From: Clostridia bacterium
GTDB lineage: Bacteria > Bacillota > Clostridia > Christensenellales > Aristaeellaceae
Assembly: GCA_017430225.1 (NCBI GenBank)
Contig: JAFRNK010000024.1
Span: 1 to 64,000 of the forward strand
Reading direction: 5' to 3'
Length of the DNA stretch: 64,000 bases
The position numbers and the translations under genes were made by a program. Within the stretch, counting starts at the first letter, position 1, and each line of letters starts with the position of its first letter. The notes beneath the pieces are model-generated. The model did no database searches. It worked only from the letters and a program-made list of their open reading frames with translations, and had not been told where the DNA came from. Positions 24,064 to 33,698 of the stretch are shown one piece after another.

Positions 24064-25361
24064 TTTCGCAAGCCTTTCGGGTAATGGTTTTTGAGGGTGC
24101 CCTGGGTCATTTTGCCCCAGCCCAGGGGTACGCCTTGGACGCAGACCTGGCACCAGCCGTCTTCACAGTTGTCCAGGCTGATCGTTTCTCCGTGCAGGTA
24201 ACGCAGGACCTGTTCGTCGTCGAGCGACACTTTACGCCGCGCTTCAGCCGCGTGGGAAAGCGCGTGGTCGGGCAGCAGCAGGCGCTGCTGGCGGTGCAGA
24301 AGCCGCAGCCCGGGACGCAGCAGGCGCAGACCCCGCAGGTCGGGCGTCATCGGCGGGAGCTGCCACAGCCCGCCGTTGAACTCAGCGTCAGCGCGGACGG
24401 GGCTGTTCAGCAGTCCGGCGAGCAGTGTGTCCGCTGCCTTCCGTGTTTCGCGGTCGGGAGCGGGCAGGCCGCCGAGCGGCGGATGCTGCGCTTTGGGAGT
24501 GGTATCCCCTGGCTTTCGGTGCATCAGGGCGACGAAATGCCCCTCCCCGGCGCAGCGGTGCGGCCACAGCCGGAGACAGCCCTGCTCCGACGCGCCGACG
24601 CCCGGCAGGACGAAGTCTGCGGGTTCGAAGTCAGGATGCGCGTCCAGGAAGTCCGCGATCTGTTCCTCGTTCTCAAAGCGGTTGAAAGTACAGGTGCTGT
24701 AGCACAGCCTACCGCCTGGCTTTACGAGGCGGGCGGCGCTGTCGAGGATCGCTTTCTGCCTGCGCGCGCAGGTCCGGGGGGAATCAGGCGTCCATTCTTC
24801 GACAGTCTCCGGATGCCGCCGGAACATGCCTTCGCCCGAACACGGTGCGTCCACGAGAACTGCGTCGAACTCCCCGGGCCATTGTCCGGCGAGGCGTTCT
24901 GGGCTTTCGTTGACCACGATCATGTTGGCGCAGCCGAGGCGTTCCACGTTGGAGGACAGAATCCGGGCACGGTCCGGCATGATTTCGTTGGCGACGACCA
25001 GCGCGTTCGGCGCGAGCGCGGCGAGCGCGGTCGCTTTGCCCCCCGGGGCGGCGCAGAGGTCCAGGACTCGCTCGCCGGAGCGGGGATGCAGGACGGCGGG
25101 CGGCGCTGCGGCGCTGGGCTCCTGCAGGTAGTAGGCGCCCGCTTCGTGCAGGGGGAGTTTGCCCGCTGCCGAGTCGGCGCTCAGGTAATACATTCCGGGA
25201 AACCAGACAACAGGCTCTCCGGTCCCGGGAGGCAGTGGGGCGGCTTTGCCCGGGGTCAGGCGGATACCGCGCACCGGTTCTTCCCGCAGCGCCGCCAGGA
25301 ATTCATTGGCATCCCGGCCCAGGAACGCGCGCATGTTTTCTTCAAATGCCGCGGGAATCAT
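24060..25361 (-). CDS. rsmF: RsmF-like rRNA m5C methyltransferase
   Basis: A 433-residue SAM-dependent methyltransferase of the NOL1/NOP2/Sun group. The SAM motif VLDLCAAPGGKATALAAL is at about 99-116. The two cysteine motifs are VDAPCSGEGMFRRHP and YSTCTFNRFENE. The C-terminal part (about 330-433) carries the RsmF-type RNA-binding tail ending in GWGKMTQGTLKNHYPKGLR. ATG at 25361. Part of a run with VanY (4-nt overlap) and the membrane protein before it. Confidence 0.9.
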   Translation of the reverse strand: MIPAAFEENMRAFLGRDANEFLAALREEPVRGIRLTPGKAAPLPPGTGEPVVWFPGMYYLSADSAAGKLPLHEAGAYYLQEPSAAAPPAVLHPRSGERVLDLCAAPGGKATALAALAPNALVVANEIMPDRARILSSNVERLGCANMIVVNESPERLAGQWPGEFDAVLVDAPCSGEGMFRRHPETVEEWTPDSPRTCARRQKAILDSAARLVKPGGRLCYSTCTFNRFENEEQIADFLDAHPDFEPADFVLPGVGASEQGCLRLWPHRCAGEGHFVALMHRKPGDTTPKAQHPPLGGLPAPDRETRKAADTLLAGLLNSPVRADAEFNGGLWQLPPMTPDLRGLRLLRPGLRLLHRQQRLLLPDHALSHAAEARRKVSLDDEQVLRYLHGETISLDNCEDGWCQVCVQGVPLGWGKMTQGTLKNHYPKGLRK

Positions 25362-25987
25362 TTGCTGCCTTCCTGATCGGTTTCCAGAGGATAGACGGGA
25401 GCACGGAAGGCTTCTTCCTTGCTGACGATAGGCGGCAGGCCGTCGATCGGTTCATCGTCCGCCATGATCAGCGGCGTCCGGCGCGGAGCGTCGCTGCGGC
25501 GGCCGGGCCTCAGATAACGGTCGCTCCTGCGGTGCCGCGCGGGTTTCTGATCCTCTTTGGCGGCAGGCGCGGGTTCGGCAAACTGCCAGTCATAGTACGC
25601 GTCGTCTTCCGGCTGCTGTTTTGCCGTTTCCGAGGCGTAAGCCATGACGTTCTCCGGCACAGGCGCGTCTTTGAGCGGCTGCGCCACGGCGCTGATCTCG
25701 GCGTTTTCGCCTTTGAAACCCTTGCGGAAACGGCGCAGTTCCCGCTCTTCCGGATCCAGCAGCGCGGATCTCCTGTCAAACATGCTTCGCCAGACCAGCT
25801 GTGGCTGCCAGCGGACCACCCAGACGATAAAGTCGACGGCGGTCCCGATCAGCAGGATCGGAATCAGCGCGGTCAGCCAGTTTCTGGCCAGCCAGCTGTC
25901 GATCAGCGCGGGATCGCTCAGCTGCCTTACCGCCTCCCTGACCCAGGAAAACATCGCCTGGAACAGGTATTTCGCGAAGGAATTCAT
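25358..25987 (-). CDS. Unknown membrane protein next to cdaR
   Basis: I do not recognise this 209-residue protein. It has one strong membrane helix (about 38-57, WLTALIPILLIGTAVDFIVW) and a long charged, probably disordered cytosolic tail with Arg/Pro-rich segments. It overlaps cdaR by 4 nt, so it is translated from the cdaA-cdaR message. In many Firmicutes the gene after cdaR is glmM; here it is this protein. A link to c-di-AMP control is possible but unproven. Confidence 0.75.
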   Translation of the reverse strand: MNSFAKYLFQAMFSWVREAVRQLSDPALIDSWLARNWLTALIPILLIGTAVDFIVWVVRWQPQLVWRSMFDRRSALLDPEERELRRFRKGFKGENAEISAVAQPLKDAPVPENVMAYASETAKQQPEDDAYYDWQFAEPAPAAKEDQKPARHRRSDRYLRPGRRSDAPRRTPLIMADDEPIDGLPPIVSKEEAFRAPVYPLETDQEGSK

Positions 25988-27096
25988 GTGCCGCTCTCCT
26001 GCTCAGCCGGCGCGGCTTCGGCTTCTTCGCCTGCGGCCGGCGCGATTTCAACGGTAACGGTCACGGCGGAGACGCCGATATACTTGGCGTCGGTGGGGCG
26101 CAGCAGCGGCACGGTCATGGATTTGGACGCGGTCAGGCCGTTGATGTCTGCCGGTGTCGATGCGTACAGGGCTTCGATCGAGGTCACGTCGGCCTGGTCG
26201 CTGAACGCGACGCGGACCTGGGACGGGTCGACGCTGATGCTGACGACCTCATAGCCTTCGGCAGGCGTGCCGGTCAGCAGGGAATCGACGTCCACCGGCA
26301 GGCTGGACAGCTCGTAGAACGTCTGCTCGACCGTGATCGAGTCGATGCGGATGCCGGTGTTCAGGGGCGATACGGTGATTCTGTCCTGAGGGATCTCGTT
26401 TTCCAGTCGGTCTTCCAGGCGGAAGGGCAGGGCGGTGCGTTCGGTGCCCACGGTATAGGGGAGCGTGGAAAGGTCGTAGGGCACAACGCAGCGCGCCACG
26501 TTATCGACCCGGGATTTGGGCCCGGCGATCGCCACATAGATGGGGTCCGGCGTCGCAGCAGCCGCATAGAGGCCTTCGTGCAGTTTGCCCGTGGTGGCGA
26601 CCCTGACGGGGATCCGGCTGCGGATCACATATTCCTCGACCTCGACCTCGATCGATGTGACCGTCAGATCGAGAACAGTCCCGTATGTGGAGGAGCTGGT
26701 CGTCAGCACCTGCAGTGTCTGACGCCCCGTGCCCTGGATGCGGCTCAGGTCGACGCGGGCGTTGTAGGTGGAAGCTTGTACGTTTTCATACACGCGCTGG
26801 GGCACGTCCACCCGCATCCTGACCCCGGAGAGATTCTCAGGGCTCAGGCCGGACACGACGGTATAGCCGTTGCGCATCAAAACGTCCTCGTTGATGACGT
26901 TGATCGTGACGTCGTTGAAAACCTTGCTGCGCATCAGGGTCCCGTCCTGCATGATCAGGCCGCCCCAGAGGAAGATGGCGGCGATCAGGCAGCCCAGCTT
27001 CCAGCCCCAGTTGTGGGTGATGACAGCGAGAAGATGCTGAAAAACAGGTGTTTTTTCACGCTGCGGAGCTTGTTCGGGCTTTTCAGGAATCGACAT
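25984..27096 (-). CDS. cdaR: CdaA regulator, YbbR-domain protein
   Basis: A 370-residue membrane-anchored protein with one helix (about 30-48, WGWKLGCLIAAIFLWGGLIM) followed by several YbbR-like repeats outside the membrane (about 60-350). CdaR binds and tunes the diadenylate cyclase CdaA, whose gene precedes it with a 14-nt overlap. The C-terminus is Ala/Glu-rich. Confidence 0.9.
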   Translation of the reverse strand: MSIPEKPEQAPQREKTPVFQHLLAVITHNWGWKLGCLIAAIFLWGGLIMQDGTLMRSKVFNDVTINVINEDVLMRNGYTVVSGLSPENLSGVRMRVDVPQRVYENVQASTYNARVDLSRIQGTGRQTLQVLTTSSSTYGTVLDLTVTSIEVEVEEYVIRSRIPVRVATTGKLHEGLYAAAATPDPIYVAIAGPKSRVDNVARCVVPYDLSTLPYTVGTERTALPFRLEDRLENEIPQDRITVSPLNTGIRIDSITVEQTFYELSSLPVDVDSLLTGTPAEGYEVVSISVDPSQVRVAFSDQADVTSIEALYASTPADINGLTASKSMTVPLLRPTDAKYIGVSAVTVTVEIAPAAGEEAEAAPAEQESGT

Positions 27097-27943
27097 CCGG
27101 ATCTCCTCCTTTCCGCAGGATACGGCGTTTCAGGGCTTTCAGGCCGGAAGGCTCCTCGTGGTACAGCTCGCTGAGCGCGCGGGTAATGCCATCGGCTTCC
27201 AGACGGCGCGTCATCACGCCGTTTTTCGTCAGGGATATGATGCCGGTTTCCTCCGATACGATCAGCGTGACCGCGTCCGAGGCCTCGCTGATGCCCAGTG
27301 CCGCGCGGTGGCGTGTGCCGAGGTCGCGGCTCAGAGCGTTCGATTCGCTCAGGGTCAGCACGCAGGCCGCGGCGACGATTCGCTGGCCGCGGATGATGAC
27401 AGCGCCGTCATGCAGCGGCGTGTTCGGTTCGAAGATGTTCTCGAGCAGCGGCGCGGAGATGGTCGCGTCCAGAGCGGTGCCCGTTTCGATGACGTCCTTG
27501 AGGCCGGTCTTCTGCTCGAATACGATCAGCGCGCCGACGCGCCGTTTGCTCAGGCGCAGGCAGCATTGCGTGATTTCCGCGATGATGCGCTCGTTTTCGC
27601 TGTGGGAGGAGACGCTGTGCTCAAAGCCCGCGCCGCGGCCCAGCTGTTCGAGTGCTTTGCGCAGCTCCGGCTGGAAAAGGATGAACAGGAGCAGAGCGCC
27701 ATTATTCAGCACGGAACGCATCAGCCAGTTCAGGGAGGTCAGGCCGAGCAGCTCGCTGACGTAACTGACGATCAGCAGCACGGCAAGACCCTTCAGAACC
27801 TGTATGGCCCGGGTCTGTTTGGTCAGCATGACCAACTGATACAGTAGCACCGCCATGATCGCGATGTCGATCACATCCGCCAGGTTTGGCTGATGCGTGA
27901 TGTTCCAGAAGAACATCTCAATGTTGCTGAGCAAACTCTGCAT
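27083..27943 (-). CDS. cdaA: Diadenylate cyclase
   Basis: A 286-residue enzyme that makes cyclic di-AMP from two ATP. Three N-terminal membrane helices (about 20-95) are followed by the DAC domain (about 110-245) with the catalytic DGAVIIRG and GTRHRAALG motifs. It heads the cdaA-cdaR pair and lies 10 nt after rsmA on the same strand. Confidence 0.95.
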   Translation of the reverse strand: MQSLLSNIEMFFWNITHQPNLADVIDIAIMAVLLYQLVMLTKQTRAIQVLKGLAVLLIVSYVSELLGLTSLNWLMRSVLNNGALLLFILFQPELRKALEQLGRGAGFEHSVSSHSENERIIAEITQCCLRLSKRRVGALIVFEQKTGLKDVIETGTALDATISAPLLENIFEPNTPLHDGAVIIRGQRIVAAACVLTLSESNALSRDLGTRHRAALGISEASDAVTLIVSEETGIISLTKNGVMTRRLEADGITRALSELYHEEPSGLKALKRRILRKGGDPDVDS

Positions 27944-27953
27944 GATTCACCTT

Positions 27954-28784
27954 CTATCGGATAATGGCTGAAGGAGCGTTGTCGGCCAGTGCCGCAAACC
28001 CCGGAATGTCGATCTGTTCAGCGCGGACGGTCGGGGAGAGGCCGGACGAGTCCAGCCAGGCGAGCGTCTGCTCGCGCGACAGTCCGTAACGGTTCATCAG
28101 GTTGTTGAGGAGCGTCTTGCGCCGCAGCGCGAAACCGGCGTGAATGATGTCGAACATCATCTGTTCGTCACGGACGGCCGTGGGCGGCTCCTCCCTGCAG
28201 GTCAGGGAGATGAACGCGCTGTCCACGCGCGGCGGTGGGGTAAATGCTTCACGGGGAAGGTATTTGCGGATCTCCGGCTCATACCGCCACGAAAGCGCCA
28301 GCGTCAGCGGCCCGTAGCCGGGCTCGCCCGCCCTGGCGCAGAGCTTTTCCGCGCTCTCCTTCTGCAGCATCAGATGCATGGACAGGATCGGCAGGTCCAG
28401 CCTGGTCAGCTGCGTCAGCAGGGCAGTGGTCACATGGTAGGGAAGGTTGGCGGCGATATGGAAATTGCCGTGGGTTTCCGCGAAAGCCTGCCAGTCGAAG
28501 CGGAGAATGTCCGCCTGCACGACGGTCACGTTGGGATGGGAGAGCACCGCCGCCTTGAGGTACGGGATCATCTCCCGGTCGAGCTCCACGGCGGTCACAG
28601 CGCGCACCTGTTCCGCCAGGGCCTGCGTCAGCATGCCGGATCCGGCACCAATTTCAAGCACGGTGTCGTTTTCACCGAGTCCGGTCAGCCGGGCGAGTTC
28701 CCGCTGCAGGTCCGGATCGAGAATGAAGTTCTGGCCGAGACTGTGCTTCAGTGCGGGACCGGTCAGTTTCGCGCCGGTCCTCAT
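27954..28784 (-). CDS. rsmA: 16S rRNA dimethyladenosine transferase
   Basis: A 276-residue SAM-dependent enzyme that dimethylates two adjacent adenosines in helix 45 of 16S rRNA. Motifs: LGQNFILD near the N-terminus, EIGAGSGMLT, and the catalytic NLPYHV. Its ATG overlaps the rpe stop by 4 nt. Confidence 0.95.
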   Translation of the reverse strand: MRTGAKLTGPALKHSLGQNFILDPDLQRELARLTGLGENDTVLEIGAGSGMLTQALAEQVRAVTAVELDREMIPYLKAAVLSHPNVTVVQADILRFDWQAFAETHGNFHIAANLPYHVTTALLTQLTRLDLPILSMHLMLQKESAEKLCARAGEPGYGPLTLALSWRYEPEIRKYLPREAFTPPPRVDSAFISLTCREEPPTAVRDEQMMFDIIHAGFALRRKTLLNNLMNRYGLSREQTLAWLDSSGLSPTVRAEQIDIPGFAALADNAPSAIIR

Positions 28785-29425
28785 AGGGCGTGCACCATGT
28801 CGGCCACTGCCTGCGGATTCTCCGCGCGGAAAAAGGCTGTGCCCATGACCAGGGTATCGATGCCCAGGGCCGCCAGTTCGGGGGCGTTTTCAAAAGTCAC
28901 GCCGCCATCGCAGGCAATATGACCGCCAAAGCCCAGCTTGCGCAGTTCCAAGGCCTTTTCGGCACAGGAGCGCATCAGCTTCTGTCCGCCGAACCCCGGT
29001 TCCACGGTCATGATGAGTACGCGTTCCGCCAGGGGCAGGAAGGGCTTGAGCGCCGATACGGGGGTGGCGGGCTTCAGGGAGATACCGGGCTGGATACCCA
29101 GCTCCCGGATCTTCATCAGGGTGTCGGGGGAGCGGACAGCCTCGGCATGGACTGTCAGGCTGGAAGAACCTGCCTTGGCAAAGGTCTCCAGATAGCGTTC
29201 AGGCTCGCTGAGCATCAGATGCACGTCCAGCCAGGCGTCGGGGAAGCCCCTGCGCAGGGCTTTGACCACATCCGGGCCGTTGCTCAGGTTCGGCACGAAA
29301 TGCCCGTCCATCACATCAACGTGCAGCTCGTCCGCGCCGCACTTTAACGCCAGTTCCACTTCGTCACGCAGATGGAGAAGGTCGGCCGCCAGGATAGACG
29401 GCGCGATACGGATGGATTCATACAT
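28781..29425 (-). CDS. rpe: Ribulose-phosphate 3-epimerase
   Basis: A 214-residue TIM-barrel enzyme interconverting ribulose 5-phosphate and xylulose 5-phosphate. Metal-binding motifs are LHVDVMDGHFVPN (about 35-47), DVHLML and TVEPGFGGQ, with the phosphate-binding ACDGGV near the end. It follows rsgA with an 8-nt overlap, the usual Firmicutes order. Confidence 0.95.
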   Translation of the reverse strand: MYESIRIAPSILAADLLHLRDEVELALKCGADELHVDVMDGHFVPNLSNGPDVVKALRRGFPDAWLDVHLMLSEPERYLETFAKAGSSSLTVHAEAVRSPDTLMKIRELGIQPGISLKPATPVSALKPFLPLAERVLIMTVEPGFGGQKLMRSCAEKALELRKLGFGGHIACDGGVTFENAPELAALGIDTLVMGTAFFRAENPQAVADMVHAL

Positions 29426-30299
29426 AGCGGTTCCTCCATGCTTCGTCGAGCTCCCGGAGTAAAGTGAGATACCGGTTGTAGCGGCCCGGGTCGATGCGGC
29501 CGTTGTTGACGGCTTCCCTCACGCGGCAGCCGGGTTCGCCCTGGTGCCAGCAGGGCATAAAGCGGCATTCGTGCCTGAGGTCGTCAAACTCGGGATAGGA
29601 ATCCTGGAGCAGGACCGGCTCCAGCTGCTCTTCCGAGAGCGTGATCAGGCTGAACCCCGGCGTGTCCATCAGGTTGAAACGCGGGGAGCGGAACAGCTCC
29701 ACGTGCCGGGTGGTGTTCCGCCCGCGCAGGATGCGCCTGCTGATCTCACCGGTCTCGGCGGATACGTTCATGAGGCAGTTCACCAGGGTGCTCTTGCCCA
29801 CGCCGGACTGTCCGCTCAGGCAGATCGTCTCCCCGCTCAGGCACTCTTCCAGCGCGTCAGCGCCTTCCCCGGACAGTGCGCTGACTGCGCAGACATGGAC
29901 GTCTGCACCGGCATAAGCGCGCTCCAGCGCGGGGGCGAGCGCGGGATCAAGGTCTTTCTTGTTGATGACGAGCACCGCGCGGATGTCCTGCCGGCGGCAT
30001 TGCACGAGCAGCCGGTCCACCAGCAGCAGATCAGGCGCCGGTTCGGGCGCGACGACGATCGCCATCAGCGTCACGTTGGCGACGGCGGGGCGCACGAAAG
30101 CGCTGCTGCGCGGGAGGATCTCGTCGATCCAGCCGTGCTCGTCGCTGATCGTGCCGGGAGTAAAACGGATGCGGTCACCGACCAGGGGAGAGATGCGCTG
30201 GCGGCGGAAGCGGTTCTTGGCGCGCAGTACGTACTGTTCGCCGCTTTCATCCTCTGCCGTATAGACGCCGCCCTGACCGCGGATAAGCCATCCTTCCAT
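29418..30299 (-). CDS. rsgA: Ribosome small subunit GTPase RsgA
   Basis: A 293-residue GTPase that helps 30S assembly. It has an N-terminal OB domain, a circularly permuted GTPase with NKKD (G4, about 117-120) before the P-loop GQSGVGKST (about 163-171) and DTPG, and a C-terminal zinc site from Cys/His residues in HECRFMPCWHQGEPGC. It starts 2 nt after prkC. Confidence 0.95.
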   Translation of the reverse strand: MEGWLIRGQGGVYTAEDESGEQYVLRAKNRFRRQRISPLVGDRIRFTPGTISDEHGWIDEILPRSSAFVRPAVANVTLMAIVVAPEPAPDLLLVDRLLVQCRRQDIRAVLVINKKDLDPALAPALERAYAGADVHVCAVSALSGEGADALEECLSGETICLSGQSGVGKSTLVNCLMNVSAETGEISRRILRGRNTTRHVELFRSPRFNLMDTPGFSLITLSEEQLEPVLLQDSYPEFDDLRHECRFMPCWHQGEPGCRVREAVNNGRIDPGRYNRYLTLLRELDEAWRNRYV

Positions 30300-30301
30300 C
30301 G

Positions 30302-31963
30302 TCAGGGTTCCTCTCCGGCTGACGTCGTCAATACATACACGACGATGCGGCCCATCGTGCCGTTGATGACGCGTTCCCCGGGCTGGACCGGCTGGTTGTT
30401 CGCGTCAGTGAAGAACTGCGCGGCGACAAGCTGGTCCTTGTCGACCTCCTCGACCGGTTCTTCGAGCACTTCCGTGATGCGCAGGCCGATGCTTTCAGCG
30501 AGCTGGAGCGCTTCGGCGCGGCTTTTCCCGACCAGGTTGGGGATGGTCACGCTGCCGCCGGACAGGGTCACCTGCACGATGCCGCCTGCGCCCATCAGGG
30601 TGTTCGCTTCAGGCGTCTGCCTGAGCACCGTATCCCACGGTTTTTCGGAAACCTCACGGTCAGGGAGCACGAGCAGGGTAAAGCCGTATTTTTCCAGCTC
30701 GGCGGTGGCTTTGGACACGCTCAGCCCGTACAGGCTGGGCACTTCCTGTTGCTGCGGGCCAGTGCTGACAGTAATCAGGATCTTGCTGCCCTGGCGCATG
30801 GTGGTGCCGAATTCGGGCGCTTGCTGGATGACCGTGCCCGCGGGCTTATCCGCGTTGCTGACGCGGGAGATTTCGGCGGTGAGGCCGGCACGGGCGATCA
30901 GGCCGAGGGCATTCGTTTCGGTCTGGTCAATGACGTACGGTGCCGTGGCGGAATTGGCGATGCTGCGGTACATGCGCACCGCCAGCAGTCCGAGAATGCC
31001 GGTCAGTATGAGGGCTGCTGCTGCCATCAGCACCGGTTTGACGGCCTGGTGCCAGTCAAAATGCTCGAACGGGCGCCTGGTGCGCCTGGGAGGGGGGGCC
31101 TCTTCGGGCTGCGGGTCAATCACGACTTCCGGAGGCTGGCGGTTGGGCTCGGAGAGCGCTTTCTGCAGGTCCCTCGCCATGTCCTCGGCCTGCTGGTAGC
31201 GGTTCTTGGGGTCCTTCGCCATGGCCTTCTGCACGACGGCGTTGATGGCGGGGGAGACTGCCGGGTTCAGGATGTTGACCGGCCTGGGCGGGACCTTGAT
31301 GTGCTGCATGGCGATCGCGACCGGCGAATCGCCGTCGAAGGGCACACTGCCTGTCAGCATTTCGTAAAGGACCACGCCGGCGGAATAAATGTCGCTGGCC
31401 TCGGTGACCTCCTGGCCCTGCGCCTGCTCCGGCGAGAAGTAGTGCACGGAGCCCATGACCATGTCGCTCTTGCTGATGGTGCCGCTGCCCGCCAGGCGAG
31501 CGATGCCGAAGTCGGATACCTTCACATGCCCGTCCGCGTGGATCAGGATGTTCTGCGGTTTGATGTCCCGGTGGATGATACCGTTTTTGTGCATGTGCTG
31601 GAGCGCGGAAAGCAGGCGGATGGCGATCTGCACGGCGGTGACCGGCGGCAGCGCGCCTTTCTCGTCGATGATTTCCTTGAGGGTGCGCCCTTCCACGTAT
31701 TCCAGCACCAGATAGCGGTAATTGTCCTGCGCGCCGACGTCGAGCAGGTTGACGATATTGTGGTGGCTGACCTTGCTGGCGGCCTGGGCCTCGCGTTCAA
31801 AACGGCGCAGGAATTCCTCGTCGTTTTTGTACTCGGGCTTCAGGATCTTGATGGCCACGGCATGGTGCGTGCGCATATCCAGCGCCTTGTACACCAATGC
31901 CATGCCGCCCTGCCCGATAAAATCGGTCAGCTTGTATCGGTTGTCCAGTACGAGTCCTATCAC
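30302..31963 (-). CDS. prkC: Ser/Thr protein kinase with PASTA domains
   Basis: A 553-residue membrane kinase that senses cell-wall fragments. The cytosolic kinase (about 10-265) has GQGGMALVYKA, HRDIKPQNIL and DFGIAR. One membrane helix lies at about 311-331, followed by three PASTA repeats. It starts at GTG, overlapping the stp stop as GTGA, so kinase and phosphatase are translated together. Confidence 0.95.
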   Translation of the reverse strand: MIGLVLDNRYKLTDFIGQGGMALVYKALDMRTHHAVAIKILKPEYKNDEEFLRRFEREAQAASKVSHHNIVNLLDVGAQDNYRYLVLEYVEGRTLKEIIDEKGALPPVTAVQIAIRLLSALQHMHKNGIIHRDIKPQNILIHADGHVKVSDFGIARLAGSGTISKSDMVMGSVHYFSPEQAQGQEVTEASDIYSAGVVLYEMLTGSVPFDGDSPVAIAMQHIKVPPRPVNILNPAVSPAINAVVQKAMAKDPKNRYQQAEDMARDLQKALSEPNRQPPEVVIDPQPEEAPPPRRTRRPFEHFDWHQAVKPVLMAAAALILTGILGLLAVRMYRSIANSATAPYVIDQTETNALGLIARAGLTAEISRVSNADKPAGTVIQQAPEFGTTMRQGSKILITVSTGPQQQEVPSLYGLSVSKATAELEKYGFTLLVLPDREVSEKPWDTVLRQTPEANTLMGAGGIVQVTLSGGSVTIPNLVGKSRAEALQLAESIGLRITEVLEEPVEEVDKDQLVAAQFFTDANNQPVQPGERVINGTMGRIVVYVLTTSAGEEP

Positions 31964-32658
31964 GCCTCTACCTCCGTGAGCACGAGGGTGATATTGTCCT
32001 GCCCGCCGCGCGTGAGCGCGAGCTGGAGCAGCCGGTCGGCCGCCTCCTGCAGGCTGTACTGTGCCAGAATCTCAGCCATCTCGGCGTTCGGGACGCAGCC
32101 GCTCAGGCCGTCGGAGCAGAGCAGCCAGCGGTCGCCGGGCACCTTATCCACGGCCTCAACATCGGCTTCGACTGCCGGGTCCGTGCCGACCGCACGGGTG
32201 ATCATGTGCCGGTAGGGATGCACGGCGGCTTCCTCTTCGGTCAGCAGGCCTTCGCGGACGAGCTCTGCGACCATCGAATGGTCCCTGGTGATCTGTCTGA
32301 AATCGCCGTTGCGGAGCAGATAGGCGCGGCTGTCGCCGATGTGCGCGAGGAAAACGGATTCGGGCCCTTCCCACATGACGGTCAGGGTCGTTCCCATGCC
32401 GCGCAGGGTTTCGTCCGTCAGCTGGCGGGAAAAGACCTGCGCGTTGATATCACTGATGCACTGCGTGAGCGTGTCTGTGCGCGGCTGCAGTCCTTTCAGT
32501 GCTTCGGTGAGCAGCTCGCCGGTCATCCGGCTGGCGATGTCGCCGGCCAGGTGGCCGCCCATGCCGTCGGCGACCCCGTACAGGTTCTGTCCGAGGATGA
32601 CCGTATCCTGGTTGGTAGGACGCACATTGCCCACGTGCGTGCGGGATACCCATTTCAT
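31960..32658 (-). CDS. stp: PP2C-type Ser/Thr phosphatase
   Basis: A 232-residue metal-dependent phosphatase that reverses PrkC phosphorylation (also called prpC). Motifs are GNVRPTNQDT, GVADGMGGHLAGD, HIGDSRAYLL and LLCSDGLSG. It overlaps rlmN and prkC by 4 nt each. Confidence 0.94.
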   Translation of the reverse strand: MKWVSRTHVGNVRPTNQDTVILGQNLYGVADGMGGHLAGDIASRMTGELLTEALKGLQPRTDTLTQCISDINAQVFSRQLTDETLRGMGTTLTVMWEGPESVFLAHIGDSRAYLLRNGDFRQITRDHSMVAELVREGLLTEEEAAVHPYRHMITRAVGTDPAVEADVEAVDKVPGDRWLLCSDGLSGCVPNAEMAEILAQYSLQEAADRLLQLALTRGGQDNITLVLTEVEA

Positions 32659-33695
32659 TGACCGTTTTCCTCCAAGCGTTTTTTGCGCAGCTGGCCGCAG
32701 GCGCCTTCAATGTCGTCGCCCATCGTGCGGCGGCGGGTGGCGGAGATGCCGTTCGCAGTCAGGATGTCGATAAAACGTGCGATCTGGCGCTCGCTCGCGC
32801 CGTACAGATTGCGCTCTTTGACCGTGTTGAGCGCGATCAGGTTCACATGGCAGTTGTAGCCCTTGAGCAATTTGCTCAGTTTCTGCGCGTCCTCCGGGCT
32901 CGCGTTCACGCGGTCGATCAGCGCGTATTCGAGGATGAAGCGCCGGCCGGTCGCCTCGTAATAAGCGCGGCAGGCGTCCAGGGTCGCCGCGATCGTATAA
33001 CGGTGGGCGACGGGCATGATCTTCTTCCGCGTCTCGTCGTCCGGGGCATGCAGGGACAGTGAGAGCGTCAGCTCCAGCCCCTCTTTCGCCAGCCGGCGGA
33101 TGCCGTCGGGCAGGCCGCATGTGCTTAAGCTGATCCGCCTTGTGCTCAGGTTCATGCCGTCGGGATGCGTGACCACGCGGATGAAGCGGAGCACCTCGTC
33201 GTAGTTGTTCAGCGGCTCGCCGCTGCCCATCAGCACCAGGCGGCTCACGCGCTCGCCCGAATCCTTTAGGAGCCGGTTCGCGCACAGCACTTGGCCGACC
33301 ATCTCTGCGGCGGTCAGATTGCGCACGCAGCCGTCGAGCGTGCTCGCGCAGAACAGGCAGCCCATGGCGCAGCCCACCTGGGTGGATACGCAGAGCGTCA
33401 CGCCGTAGTGGTAGCGCATCAGGACGCCTTCCACGCAGTTGCGGTCGTTAAGGCCGTACAGCAGTTTGACGGTGCCGTCTTCCTGCGACTCATGCTGTTC
33501 CAGGATGGTGACGGGCGGGACGGGCATTTCCGTACGCAGGCGTTCGCGCAGCGGCTTGGAAAGCACCGTCATACCGTCGAAATCAAGGCCTTTCTGCAGG
33601 TCCTTGAACAGCTGGCCTCCGCGGTAACCCGGCTCGCCCCAGGACTGCATCAGCGTTTTCAACTCTTCGGGGAGCATCCCCCACAGCGCTTCCAT
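32655..33695 (-). CDS. rlmN: 23S rRNA/tRNA adenine C2 methyltransferase
   Basis: A 346-residue radical-SAM enzyme. The 4Fe-4S motif CAMGCLFC (CxxxCxxC) is near residues 114-121. The essential catalytic cysteine on the far C-terminal side lies in EGACGQLR. The start is ATG at 33695, 3 nt after rsmB. Confidence 0.95.
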   Translation of the reverse strand: MEALWGMLPEELKTLMQSWGEPGYRGGQLFKDLQKGLDFDGMTVLSKPLRERLRTEMPVPPVTILEQHESQEDGTVKLLYGLNDRNCVEGVLMRYHYGVTLCVSTQVGCAMGCLFCASTLDGCVRNLTAAEMVGQVLCANRLLKDSGERVSRLVLMGSGEPLNNYDEVLRFIRVVTHPDGMNLSTRRISLSTCGLPDGIRRLAKEGLELTLSLSLHAPDDETRKKIMPVAHRYTIAATLDACRAYYEATGRRFILEYALIDRVNASPEDAQKLSKLLKGYNCHVNLIALNTVKERNLYGASERQIARFIDILTANGISATRRRTMGDDIEGACGQLRKKRLEENGQ

Positions 33696-33698
33696 TGG

